Origin: Vibrio sp. SS-MA-C1-2
Lineage (GTDB): Bacteria > Pseudomonadota > Gammaproteobacteria > Enterobacterales > Vibrionaceae
Direction: 5' to 3'
Assembly: GCF_021513135.1 (NCBI RefSeq)
Contig: NZ_CP090981.1
Coordinates: 3,002,810-3,066,809 of the forward strand
DNA: 64,000 bases
In this document: in pieces, positions 29,185 to 37,130 of the stretch
How positions within the stretch are numbered: the stretch's first letter is position 1
Layout of the letters: each line of letters opens with the position of its first letter
Position numbers and translations under genes: made by a program
Notes under the pieces: generated by a model
What the model saw: the letters and a program-made list of their open reading frames with translations, nothing else
Databases searched by the model: none
Told to the model about the DNA's origin: nothing

Positions 29185-29598
29185 TCAACTTGCCATTGGT
29201 CGTCCGTTGAACGATTTACTGATGTTCCACCAACGGTACTTTTGCTCATCATTGACGGGACTGAGTGAGATCTTAATTTTTTTATTTTTAGCCTCTAGTG
29301 GAATAGACTCCGAGAAAGCCCCCTGTTCATTGGTCTCAACGGTGCTGTAGGTATTATCGTACGACACCAATACCCAACGTTGTGCTAACCCTTGCTCGCC
29401 GTTATCTAAAATGCCATTTCCTCGCCCTTGCTCGCTGTTATCATTAAAGACGAACCCTTTGACTATTAATGTATTTTCTCGCGTCCAACCTTCACCCCGT
29501 TTCTCCTCATCACTTAATGAAGGGAACGCGATAACCCCTAAAATAAGGGGACAAATAACCAAACTATCACGAACTATTTTATATATTAACTGATTCAT
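29185..29598 (-). CDS. Secreted protein with one SdrD-B-like domain, probably frameshifted at its 3' end
   Basis: The 137-residue product has a hydrophobic N-terminus (signal-like, about residues 10-28) and one SdrD-B/prealbumin-like domain: VKGFVFNDNSEQGRGNGILDNGEQGLAQRWVLV, split by a G-N-G-I-LDNGEQGLA turn. The same domain occurs once in the larger neighbour (VEGYLFNDNS...GEEGLANRVVI). The open frame stops at FNGRPMAS. In another frame the homology resumes as KLIGKVDDVFYFGLVEVK and stops at 29135, so a one-base indel near 29195 seems to have cut off about 15 residues. A strong AGAGGGAA site precedes the ATG. Exact role unknown. Confidence 0.7.
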   Translation of the reverse strand: MNQLIYKIVRDSLVICPLILGVIAFPSLSDEEKRGEGWTRENTLIVKGFVFNDNSEQGRGNGILDNGEQGLAQRWVLVSYDNTYSTVETNEQGAFSESIPLEAKNKKIKISLSPVNDEQKYRWWNISKSFNGRPMAS

Positions 29599-29731
29599 TT
29601 TTATTCCCTCTAATCATCGACTTTGATTTGAAAACTTACGACACCACGGTCCGTTGGATTTAGCGGCTCAGGGAGTACCCAACGAATTTTCCCTTGGTAC
29701 CCAATAGCATTCTCTGCACCGAGTGGTTGTT

Positions 29732-32122
29732 TTAATTCGCATTCAATAGTTTTTGACAAACCACAATTTTGTGTGACGGGTAAACTCCCCCCACTAACTG
29801 GCTAAATTCAGGCACATAATCTAAGAGCACCACATTGGAAATGGGATGCTCTGACTCATTAGAGAAGTAGAGTTTATATTCCAAGGTATCCCCCGATTTT
29901 GCGGTGTTATTTTTACTCTCTACACTGCCCACTTCACTCATGTTTCTTACGGTCTTTTCTAGGGTCAGTTTGCCAAAATTCGTTAAACTCAAAATATCTT
30001 GATTACTGAGAGCAAAAGCGACCCCGTGGCTTGTTCCGACGTCTTGCGGCTTGACTTCAACATCAAGGTAATAGTAAAAATCAGCATCGACGCCGCTGGC
30101 TGAAAATTGAGGGGGCACTTCCGTCACGATACAGAATGTTTGTTCTGGCTGAGTCGTTGTGATATCGGCGGTGATTTCAGTGTCGCCCAGCTCTAATTCC
30201 CCGTTACAATTATCATCTTGGTAGATTTTAAGGGTAGAAGGTGAATAGAGTTGAAGTTGATGAGCAAAATATTGCGTCCCTTCATTGGCAGCAATGCTTC
30301 TTTTATGATCCTGGGTTAATACGGGCTTTTTAATTTGACCGAAAAGGAAGGCGTTATTATCAGCAAGCGCATTAGCAAACTCACTATTGCTTGCTGAACT
30401 TCCCGTCAGTGCCGTTCCATTAATAGATTCACTGATCGCTTGCCAGCCTGCGGTAGGTTCAACCGTTAAGGTAATGTTTTTGGTTTTCCATTCGTTAGGT
30501 AAGGGATAAGAAAAATAGCCTTCGGAGTCGGTGACGGCACTTAAGGTTTCAGTGGCGTTATCCACATTCGTTAGAATTACAACGCGGTTGGCTAACCCCT
30601 CTTCCCCAGCCTCTTTTAAACCGTTATGGGGGGCGGTGGAGCTGTTGTCGTTAAACAGATAGCCTTCAACAACAAAATTAGGCGGCGGTGGTGGTGGCGG
30701 GCGGGCGCCAAAAGTGATCGTCACAGAACTCACGGAGCAATAGGTTTCTATACGCGGTGGTGAGGTGTCCGCACAAACACGATAAAAGAACGTATCCTCT
30801 CCCCCAGCAGGTGCACTCGCTTTCGGTTTGTATTCAAAGGTGGTAGCCGCTCCAATACCCGATTTTTGTAGCCACCCATGTGTTGTCTCGGTACTCTGAA
30901 TATTATTTCCCACATCAGCGATATCACTGCCCATTGCCGTCAGATAAAGTGCTCCATCAAACTTTTTTGTTTCATCATTGTTTAATACGCCATTAAGTGG
31001 ATTATCAGAAAAAGTTGAGTCCAATTTGACAGTAAAATAACGTGAGACTTCAGGAGGTGAGTCTGGATGAGGGTCAGGTCTAGCAAGAACAGAATTAACT
31101 TCAGCATGGCAAGCGCCCCCCTCTTCTATAGCAAACTCCACCATTTTTCGGACTTTCCCTTTATTGGCAACCCGATTCCCATCATTCCCAGAAAGCGGGT
31201 TATAATCCATAATGATAATACAAGCCCCTTGGATTGGAGTTATTTTTCCAGTATCGGGAAAACGCATTTCATTGTAGCCATACATCACAGCCAATGTTTC
31301 GCCGTCCTCAGCACGAAAAAATTCATTCTGTTGATTAGCACCAAGAACAGCGTTATATCGGTCAAAAATTAAGTCTATGTATTTATTACCTGAATAATAA
31401 GCACCATACGGACTCGTCGAATCTGGTTTTCCTCCATAATTATTTGTAATACTATAGCCGCCATCATTTCCTCCCATAGCTGGAGAAGCCGATAACTGAT
31501 AAGGCATTAAATTACCAAAATGTTCAAAAAATTGTTCATAGACTCCGGTAGGATTATTATACGCCCCATCACTAATGATAATAAGGTATATCCCCGTGCT
31601 GTGTGTCTTGATAGCCTTCATCAAGGTTGCTAGAGCTTTAGGGTTAGATTTTTTAGCTAACACAATAAGATTGATTTTGCTATTTTGGAAATAAGTAATA
31701 TGTTTGTCGTTCAGATTCATCTCCAGAATGTACCTAACGTCAGAAGGATCAGCCTTACCTTCATGATCAACAATACCAAACTCCGTTAATAAGTCACCGA
31801 TTTCGGCTGGGAGTCGCCCTGTACTCTGACTACCAAAAAACAGATCAACCTCATCTTCAGAAAAAGCAGCAGCGCTCATGGGTGAATAAACCATTGCGGC
31901 CAGCACTAGCATAATAAGATGTAATGGATAACGGATCAGGTGGGGTATTCTAGGGTAATAAGGTATTAATAATAATTTGTTTAAACAATTTTTTTTATTG
32001 TTGCGGCTTGCGGCTTGCGGCTTGCGGCTTGCGGCTTGCGGCTTGCGGCTTGCGGCTTGCGGCTTGCGGCTTGCGGCAGAACACGCTATCGCTCTATCTA
32101 AAAAACTCAAGAACTTATTCAT
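29732..32122 (-). CDS. Large surface/secreted protein with SdrD-B and DUF11 domains; candidate phase-variable gene
   Basis: The 796-residue product starts MNKFLSFLDR with a strong AGAGGGAA site. Eleven copies of a 7-bp repeat follow at once (residues about 16-41, a Ser-Arg-Lys-Pro-Gln-Ala-Ala period), then a basic stretch and a signal-peptide core (LHLIMLVLAAMVYSPMSAAA). Next come an unrecognised N-terminal domain (about 90-330), a Gly-rich segment, a region with a VLNNDET turn, a seven-proline linker near 480, one SdrD-B-like domain, and a DUF11-type domain (SGDTLEYKLYFSNESEHPISNVVLLDYVPEF). The frame then breaks at a six-base G tract. With one more G it would continue as SLPVTQNCGLSKTIECELK and stop at 29610, 12 bp before the next gene. 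Probably a cell-surface or secreted adhesin-like protein; function not recognised. Confidence 0.75.
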   Translation of the reverse strand: MNKFLSFLDRAIACSAASRKPQAASRKPQAASRKPQAASRNNKKNCLNKLLLIPYYPRIPHLIRYPLHLIMLVLAAMVYSPMSAAAFSEDEVDLFFGSQSTGRLPAEIGDLLTEFGIVDHEGKADPSDVRYILEMNLNDKHITYFQNSKINLIVLAKKSNPKALATLMKAIKTHSTGIYLIIISDGAYNNPTGVYEQFFEHFGNLMPYQLSASPAMGGNDGGYSITNNYGGKPDSTSPYGAYYSGNKYIDLIFDRYNAVLGANQQNEFFRAEDGETLAVMYGYNEMRFPDTGKITPIQGACIIIMDYNPLSGNDGNRVANKGKVRKMVEFAIEEGGACHAEVNSVLARPDPHPDSPPEVSRYFTVKLDSTFSDNPLNGVLNNDETKKFDGALYLTAMGSDIADVGNNIQSTETTHGWLQKSGIGAATTFEYKPKASAPAGGEDTFFYRVCADTSPPRIETYCSVSSVTITFGARPPPPPPPNFVVEGYLFNDNSSTAPHNGLKEAGEEGLANRVVILTNVDNATETLSAVTDSEGYFSYPLPNEWKTKNITLTVEPTAGWQAISESINGTALTGSSASNSEFANALADNNAFLFGQIKKPVLTQDHKRSIAANEGTQYFAHQLQLYSPSTLKIYQDDNCNGELELGDTEITADITTTQPEQTFCIVTEVPPQFSASGVDADFYYYLDVEVKPQDVGTSHGVAFALSNQDILSLTNFGKLTLEKTVRNMSEVGSVESKNNTAKSGDTLEYKLYFSNESEHPISNVVLLDYVPEFSQLVGGVYPSHKIVVCQKLLNAN
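29787..29792. repeat. Six-base C (coding-strand G) tract at a reading-frame break
   Basis: A run of six G on the coding strand of the large surface gene. Current length gives VGGVYPSHK and an early stop; seven would give VGGSLPVTQ and a longer, domain-consistent C-terminus ending at 29610. Confidence 0.75.
32001..32077. repeat. Heptanucleotide tandem repeat, 11 perfect copies
   Basis: TTGCGGC is repeated 11 times without error (77 bp). On the coding (minus) strand it is GCCGCAA, within the first 45 codons of the large surface protein gene. Seven is not a multiple of three, so each gain or loss of a copy changes the frame between the start codon and the signal peptide. Confidence 0.97.
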
Positions 32123-32474
32123 TAAATTCCCTCTTTTTATTCTAAATTATCAATATCAACACATTCCTAATTCGTTGATACGCAATGAAATATTTTGCTT
32201 TTACTGTTTATAAGAGACCCAGTATGCGACGATTAAAAAGGATTACAAGAGATGGGGAGATTAATAAGAATTGATAAAAAGAAGGGAATAAGAATATAAA
32301 TATTGAATAACCTTTTGCTCTCAATACTTACACTCTCCCCTCAAAAACTAGAATCAGCAGTTAAAACTCTGGATTGCGCATAGATTTATACTCGCACTCA
32401 AGTATATTGAAAGTAATGACTCGGATAATAATGACGAGTCACTTATCGCGATCAGACGAGAGGCAGTGCAAACA
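32123..32474. other. Divergent intergenic region surface-protein gene / dgt
   Basis: This 352-bp AT-rich gap must hold both promoters. The only clear structure is a 7-bp inverted repeat close to dgt, listed separately. No small gene is seen. Confidence 0.5.
32417..32441. promoter_or_regulatory. Inverted repeat upstream of dgt
   Basis: TGACTCG and CGAGTCA form a perfect 7-bp inverted repeat with an 11-bp spacer, 34 bp before the dgt ATG. It could be an operator half-site pair; the binding protein is not known. Confidence 0.4.
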
Positions 32475-34007
32475 ATGACGATTAACTTTCATCAAAAAGT
32501 ACGAGGGAAAAGGGTTTATCATAATGGCAAAGTCGCCAAACCTAAGCCCTTTGATGAATTAGACTCAATCGCAAAGCAAGAGAACTTTGAAAGTGATCGT
32601 GGTCGTATCCTCAACTCAGCGGCTATTCGACGTTTACAGCAAAAAACTCAAGTCTTCCCATTAGAGCGTAATGCCGCCGTTCGTAGTCGACTCACCCACT
32701 CTTTAGAGGTTCAACAAGTCGGTCGTTATATTTCTCAGTTAATCTTTAAGTCGTTATCAAAACAGCAATTACAGGCATACCGCCTAATCGATTTAGAGCG
32801 CCAAATAGAATCGATTGTTGAGATGTCTTGCTTAATGCATGATATTGGCAATCCCCCTTTTGGCCATTTTGGTGAACAAGCGATTAATGATTGGTTTACT
32901 CGCAACCTTATTTCTCTCACTAAAGATCTCGAAAATAGAGCTAAATTTGAACTTCCCGCGCCTATTGTGCAAGAACTCACTCATTTTGAGGGTAATGCTC
33001 AAGCTATTCGTCTCGTTCATACCTTACTAAAATTAAACCTTACTTATACTCAAGTTTCCGGTATTTTTAAGTACACGCGTCGAGGCGATCAAACCAAACA
33101 ATCAGCCCCTGCGGTGTTTAATTATTTAATGAAAAAAGAGGGCTATTACCTCAGTGAACACCGCTACATAGAGTCAATGAAACAGGTGTTATCCATGAGT
33201 GATCATTGCCGCTCTCCTTTCTCATATATTATGGAAGCCGCCGATGATATCTCTTATGGGATCGCTGACATTGAAGATGCAGTAGAAAAAGGCATTCTCA
33301 CCGTTGAGCAATTAAAATATGCGCTTAATGAAGAGTTTCAAGCTCTTGATGGTCAATATCAATTATCAGATAGAGATACGATGAAAAAGATCGTCGATAA
33401 TGCAATGAAACAGACGCATGAAGAGGAAAATTTCATCGATAGTCAGTTTTTTGTCAATCTTAGGGTTGAAATGAACAAACGCTTACCTACACATGCATGT
33501 AAGCAATTTATCGACAATATCGACGATGTTTTCCATGGTTCATTCAACCGAGCTCTGATTGAAGACTATCAAGATAACCATGCTTTAGTCCAAACCCTCA
33601 AAAATATCGCGGTAAAATATGCGTTTTGCCATCCAGAAGTAGAGAAAAGAGAGCTTCAGGGGTATCGGATCATTAGTGGATTATTGGAGGCATATAAACC
33701 GCTATTGCTACTGGATAGTAAAACATTCTCAGAAATTGAAAAAGCACCGCTTTATGAAAGAAGGCTATATAAAAAGCTGCCGAAAAAACACTTACGCGCT
33801 TATGAAATTGCGATTCAAACATTAAAGATGGAAAAACAAAACAAGACAGAAAAAGAGAAACAAGCAAAGATCCCTTATTTACCTCACGATTACAGTGATG
33901 ATATATGGGAATTCTATTTTCGAGTGCGATTAATTCAAGACTATATTAGCGGCATGACCGATCAATACGCTTTTGATGAATATCGTGCGATTAATGTACT
34001 AGATTAA
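32475..34007 (+). CDS. dgt: Deoxyguanosinetriphosphate triphosphohydrolase
   Basis: Dgt hydrolyses dGTP to deoxyguanosine and triphosphate, shaping dNTP pools and, in some species, resisting phage. The 510-residue protein has the HD-domain metal site: the His in RLTHSLEVQQVGR and the HD pair in CLMHDIGNPPFGHFGE. It also has the FESDRGRILNSAAIRRLQQKTQVFPLERNAAVRSRL block, nearly identical to E. coli Dgt. The ATG at 32475 is preferred; a GTG three codons upstream sits only 3 bp from AGAGG. It appears to be a single-gene unit. Confidence 0.94.
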   Translation: MTINFHQKVRGKRVYHNGKVAKPKPFDELDSIAKQENFESDRGRILNSAAIRRLQQKTQVFPLERNAAVRSRLTHSLEVQQVGRYISQLIFKSLSKQQLQAYRLIDLERQIESIVEMSCLMHDIGNPPFGHFGEQAINDWFTRNLISLTKDLENRAKFELPAPIVQELTHFEGNAQAIRLVHTLLKLNLTYTQVSGIFKYTRRGDQTKQSAPAVFNYLMKKEGYYLSEHRYIESMKQVLSMSDHCRSPFSYIMEAADDISYGIADIEDAVEKGILTVEQLKYALNEEFQALDGQYQLSDRDTMKKIVDNAMKQTHEEENFIDSQFFVNLRVEMNKRLPTHACKQFIDNIDDVFHGSFNRALIEDYQDNHALVQTLKNIAVKYAFCHPEVEKRELQGYRIISGLLEAYKPLLLLDSKTFSEIEKAPLYERRLYKKLPKKHLRAYEIAIQTLKMEKQNKTEKEKQAKIPYLPHDYSDDIWEFYFRVRLIQDYISGMTDQYAFDEYRAINVLD

Positions 34008-34029
34008 GGTATAAAAAATAAGTGTGGTA

Positions 34030-34416
34030 TTAAACTTGATATAGCTCTAACGGTAATCCATCAGGATCTTTAAAAAAGGTATATGCTCTATCCGTTAAAG
34101 GATCGACACGGATCGGTTCAACCTCTATCCCTAACGAGGTTAAATATTCAACGAATGCTGCCACAGACGAGACAGAGAATGCTAAATGTCGTAATCCTCT
34201 CGCTTCAGGGTTATTCACGCGCTCGGGAGGGTTAGGAAAAGAGAATAATTCAATCTGATTCCCGTTAGGCAATGCAAGATCCAATTTATAAGATCCCCGT
34301 GCTTCTCGATACGTTTCAGCAATAATTTTCAGCCCTAAGATATCCACATAAAATGCTTTAGATTTTTGATAGTCAGAGCAGATTACCGCCACATGATGGA
34401 TAGATTCTAGTTTCAT
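34030..34416 (-). CDS. gloA2: VOC/glyoxalase-like family protein YaeR (GloA2)
   Basis: A 128-residue single-domain vicinal oxygen chelate protein closely matching E. coli YaeR. Shared segments are HHVAVICSDYQKSKAFYVDILGL, REARGSYKLDLALPNGNQIELFSFP, EARGLRHLAFSVSSV and TFFKDPDGLPLELY. The metal-binding His and Glu positions of the fold are present; the substrate is not established. The ATG at 34416 has a strong GGAGG site; the open frame runs 41 codons further upstream inside the preceding gene without support. It lies directly behind the Nudix gene, so the two are probably co-translated. Confidence 0.88.
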   Translation of the reverse strand: MKLESIHHVAVICSDYQKSKAFYVDILGLKIIAETYREARGSYKLDLALPNGNQIELFSFPNPPERVNNPEARGLRHLAFSVSSVAAFVEYLTSLGIEVEPIRVDPLTDRAYTFFKDPDGLPLELYQV

Positions 34417-34417
34417 T

Positions 34418-34834
34418 TTAACCTCCCACTTTATTATCAATAACGAAGTGAAGCCTATCAACCGCAGGGATATCAGCCTCAGCCCAATCGACTGAAAATA
34501 ATTGGTCTCGTTGTAGCCAGCGCTGATCAATATGAACATTCAGATCAATATCTGGCGTGTTTAACTGACAAAGAAAACAGTGTAAGGTGATATCAAAGTC
34601 AGGATAACGATGCTCAATGGTTAATAAAAAGTCGGCATGATCAATCGTAATCGTTAACTCTTCTTGTAACTCTCGCTTTAGTGCTTCAATTAACGATTCA
34701 CCTTGTTCAACTTTTCCACCGGGAAACTCCCATTTTTGACTGACATAAGAGAGCGGGGATTCAGCTCTCTGAACCGCTAAAAATCGATCTTGATATTGTA
34801 AGATCCCAGCAACAACTTCGACATGCTTTTTCAT
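34418..34834 (-). CDS. Nudix hydrolase, MutT/NudG-like nucleoside triphosphate pyrophosphatase
   Basis: A 138-residue Nudix enzyme. The Nudix box is complete: GGKVEQGESLIEALKRELQEEL, shown here as GGKVEQGES then LIEALKRELQEEL, with the metal-binding REL-EE residues. The N-terminus VEVVAGILQYQDRFLAVQRAE and WEFPGGKVE are typical of the MutT/NudG group, which removes oxidised or modified dNTPs. Substrate preference cannot be read from sequence. Its stop is one base from the ATG of gloA2. No clear ribosome-binding site precedes it. Confidence 0.88.
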   Translation of the reverse strand: MKKHVEVVAGILQYQDRFLAVQRAESPLSYVSQKWEFPGGKVEQGESLIEALKRELQEELTITIDHADFLLTIEHRYPDFDITLHCFLCQLNTPDIDLNVHIDQRWLQRDQLFSVDWAEADIPAVDRLHFVIDNKVGG

Positions 34835-34881
34835 TTAATGACAACTTTATAGTTTGTATTTTAAATTTTTTATATCTTACT

Positions 34882-35619
34882 TTAAACGCAATTATTTTCC
34901 TCTATTACTTTAGCGATTAATTCAATAACTAATTTAGGATCGGTAATCATCACATCATGTCCTGAGTCAATTGACTCAATATTCCAGTTTAAATAAGATT
35001 GAATATAATCAACACTGGTTGTCGCTGTTGCTGTTTTAGGTGTTGTCAATTCAAAATAAACAACATTGTTTTGATTTTTTAATGATCTTTTTAAAGCGGT
35101 CTTCGTTGTGTAGGTTGATATAGGTTGTGGTGTTTGTAAGTTATTCACATAAACAATATCTTCAAGCTCATTAATTCCAAAAACTTCGGCTGGTGCAACA
35201 TCAAAACAAGGGATATTATTGATTTTAACCTGATGACTTAATCTTTGAGTTTGCTGTTCTAAACTCCATATATCTATAGGTTTTTTATCAATATCACAAA
35301 CTAAGCCATCAAATAAAATAAGATGTCTGATAGATTGCCCATATTTTTCATTTAAGCAATTGGCAATAACAGCACCGTAACTATGAGCAATTAAAACCAC
35401 ATCATGAATCAACAATGGTTCTAACTGCTTCTCTAAATCACAAACAAGATCATTAACGGAAAGGTTTGGTGTCATTTCTTCTTGTCTATCGGAAAGTCCC
35501 TTTAGCGTAATAGCTTGTATAATACAGTCTGGATCTTGAAGCTTTAGCAATTTAACGACTCTATCCCAGCACCAGCTACCATGTAACGCACCATGGATAA
35601 AAAAGTAACATTTAGTCAT
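34882..35619 (-). CDS. Alpha/beta hydrolase family protein
   Basis: A 245-residue alpha/beta hydrolase with the oxyanion segment FIHGALHGSWCWDRV and the nucleophile elbow AHSYGA (Ser in VVLIAHSYGAVIANCL). The C-terminal catalytic His is in SGHDVMITDP. The overall pattern resembles the salicylate-esterase/hydroxynitrile-lyase branch, but the substrate is unknown. AAGGAAC lies before the ATG. An ERIC-type repeat separates it from the upstream permease gene, so it probably has its own promoter. Confidence 0.85.
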   Translation of the reverse strand: MTKCYFFIHGALHGSWCWDRVVKLLKLQDPDCIIQAITLKGLSDRQEEMTPNLSVNDLVCDLEKQLEPLLIHDVVLIAHSYGAVIANCLNEKYGQSIRHLILFDGLVCDIDKKPIDIWSLEQQTQRLSHQVKINNIPCFDVAPAEVFGINELEDIVYVNNLQTPQPISTYTTKTALKRSLKNQNNVVYFELTTPKTATATTSVDYIQSYLNWNIESIDSGHDVMITDPKLVIELIAKVIEENNCV

Positions 35620-35644
35620 GACTGTTCCTTCATCATAAAAAGCC

Positions 35645-35772
35645 TATCCCCTTCTTACTTGAAGTTGCTAGGTTGTTGGCTATATTCATTCGCCCCAATC
35701 ATAGAGTACTCCTATACTCATGGGGCCTCATTCATTTGCCGCCGACTAGCGACTCCAATTAATTTTGGTATA
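35645..35772 (-). repeat. ERIC-type palindromic repeat, full length
   Basis: A 128-bp copy between the alpha/beta hydrolase and NCS2 permease genes, from TATCCCCTTCTTACTTG to TTTTGGTATA. Confidence 0.9.
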
Positions 35773-35785
35773 GGCTCTTTTAAGA

Positions 35786-37117
35786 TTAATGTGCTGATAT
35801 AATATAAAAATAATAGATCATACTCGCGGCGATAACATAAACAGACCAATGATCTTCTTTATAACGTCCTGTGGCTATTTTTAAGAAAGCATAAACCAAC
35901 ATCGCTGATGCAATACCATTACCTGCATTAAAGCTAAATACACTCATTACGACGCAGACAAATGCGGGTAAATATTCGGTAATATCATCGTAATTGATTT
36001 TCTTCATTGAGCTCATCATCGTTATTCCGATATACATCAAAACAGGTGCTGTTGCGACGGTTGGGATCATTCCTGCAATAGGTGAAAAGAATAACGCTAA
36101 AAGAAAGCAACCAGCAGTAACTAATGCCGTAAAGCCAGTTCGGCCTCCTGCTTCAACACCGGCAGAACTCTCAACATACGTTGTTAATACTGGACAAGAA
36201 AACAAACCACCAATGGTTGTCGCCGTTGAATCAACATGAAAGTTTTTCTCAATGCCAGGTAAGTTACCATTCTTATCTAAGTAACCCGCTTGTCCACCTA
36301 TACCGAGCATTGCCCCTAAGGTAGAAAAGAAATCAGGAATAAAAAAAGCTAATAAGAAAGGCAAATATACGGGGTTTAATGCACCTAACACATCTAACTC
36401 AAATAACATTCCATCGATAGAGCTAGGGAGACTAAACATGGTAGATGGCAGAGAAGTAATTCCCAAAGGAAGACAAATTAGAGTAATCAGCAATACCGAT
36501 AAAATAATACCTCCTTGTATCTTTTTAGAGGTAAACCAAAGAACAGTAAAAAAGCCAATTAGAGCAATGATAACTTCTAAAGACGCTAAATCACCAAAAA
36601 CTAGAACATTTTTCCTCGGATCTGCAACAACAATCCCAGCTTGCTTAAATCCTAGCAATGCAATAAAAAGGCCGATACCAACTCCAACAGAAACTTTGAC
36701 ACTCTGTGGAATAATTTTAACGATAAAGTCTCTCACACCAAGAAAAGAGACCAGCATAAATAACACACCACTAATAAATACGATGCCAGAAGCAATACTT
36801 AACGGAACATCATTCCCTAAAAGGGTGTATGAAAAAATGGCAACACTACCTAAACCCGGCGCGAGTACAAAAGGTCTGTTAGTATAAATCCCCATAGCAA
36901 TCGTTGTTATAATTGTCATGATAATCGTGACAGTAAAGGCACTCTCAAAGGGGATTCCACCTTTACTCATCATTCCGGGTACAACGGCAATCATGTATGC
37001 CATTGTAGCAAATGTTGTTAATCCTGCGATAACTTCAGTTTTTAAATCTGTTTTATTTTCATCAAATTTAAAGAACCTAGATAATAGGCTTTGACTCTGT
37101 TTTTGTGCAATATCCAT
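35786..37117 (-). CDS. NCS2 family purine permease (AzgA-like)
   Basis: An inner-membrane purine importer of the nucleobase:cation symporter-2, AzgA/PbuG-type branch (adenine, hypoxanthine or guanine). The 443-residue protein has about 12-14 spans. It begins with the family marker LKTEVIAGLTTFATMAYMIAVVPGMMS and also has VKVSVGVGIGLFIALLGFKQAG, TYVESSAGVEAGGRTG and FLLALFFSPI. The ATG at 37117 has an AGGAAT site; a TTG at 37138 would overlap the previous gene. It follows the adenosine-deaminase-like gene by 13 bp, implying one purine-salvage unit. Confidence 0.92.
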   Translation of the reverse strand: MDIAQKQSQSLLSRFFKFDENKTDLKTEVIAGLTTFATMAYMIAVVPGMMSKGGIPFESAFTVTIIMTIITTIAMGIYTNRPFVLAPGLGSVAIFSYTLLGNDVPLSIASGIVFISGVLFMLVSFLGVRDFIVKIIPQSVKVSVGVGIGLFIALLGFKQAGIVVADPRKNVLVFGDLASLEVIIALIGFFTVLWFTSKKIQGGIILSVLLITLICLPLGITSLPSTMFSLPSSIDGMLFELDVLGALNPVYLPFLLAFFIPDFFSTLGAMLGIGGQAGYLDKNGNLPGIEKNFHVDSTATTIGGLFSCPVLTTYVESSAGVEAGGRTGFTALVTAGCFLLALFFSPIAGMIPTVATAPVLMYIGITMMSSMKKINYDDITEYLPAFVCVVMSVFSFNAGNGIASAMLVYAFLKIATGRYKEDHWSVYVIAASMIYYFYIISAH

Positions 37118-37130
37118 ATTCTTATTCCTT

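Noticed and set aside
32001..32077. The repeat array as a CRISPR or minisatellite of no consequence
   Set aside because: Units are 7 bp with no spacers, so it is not CRISPR; its place inside a start region makes a coding effect more likely.
31977..32213. A plus-strand open frame of 78 codons across the heptanucleotide repeat
   Set aside because: It exists only because the repeat lacks stops in several frames; it has no ribosome-binding site or recognisable content, and the opposite strand carries a convincing protein.
34417..34539. 41-codon N-terminal extension of YaeR (GloA2)
   Set aside because: It lies inside the Nudix gene and has no homology, whereas a strong GGAGG precedes the internal ATG.
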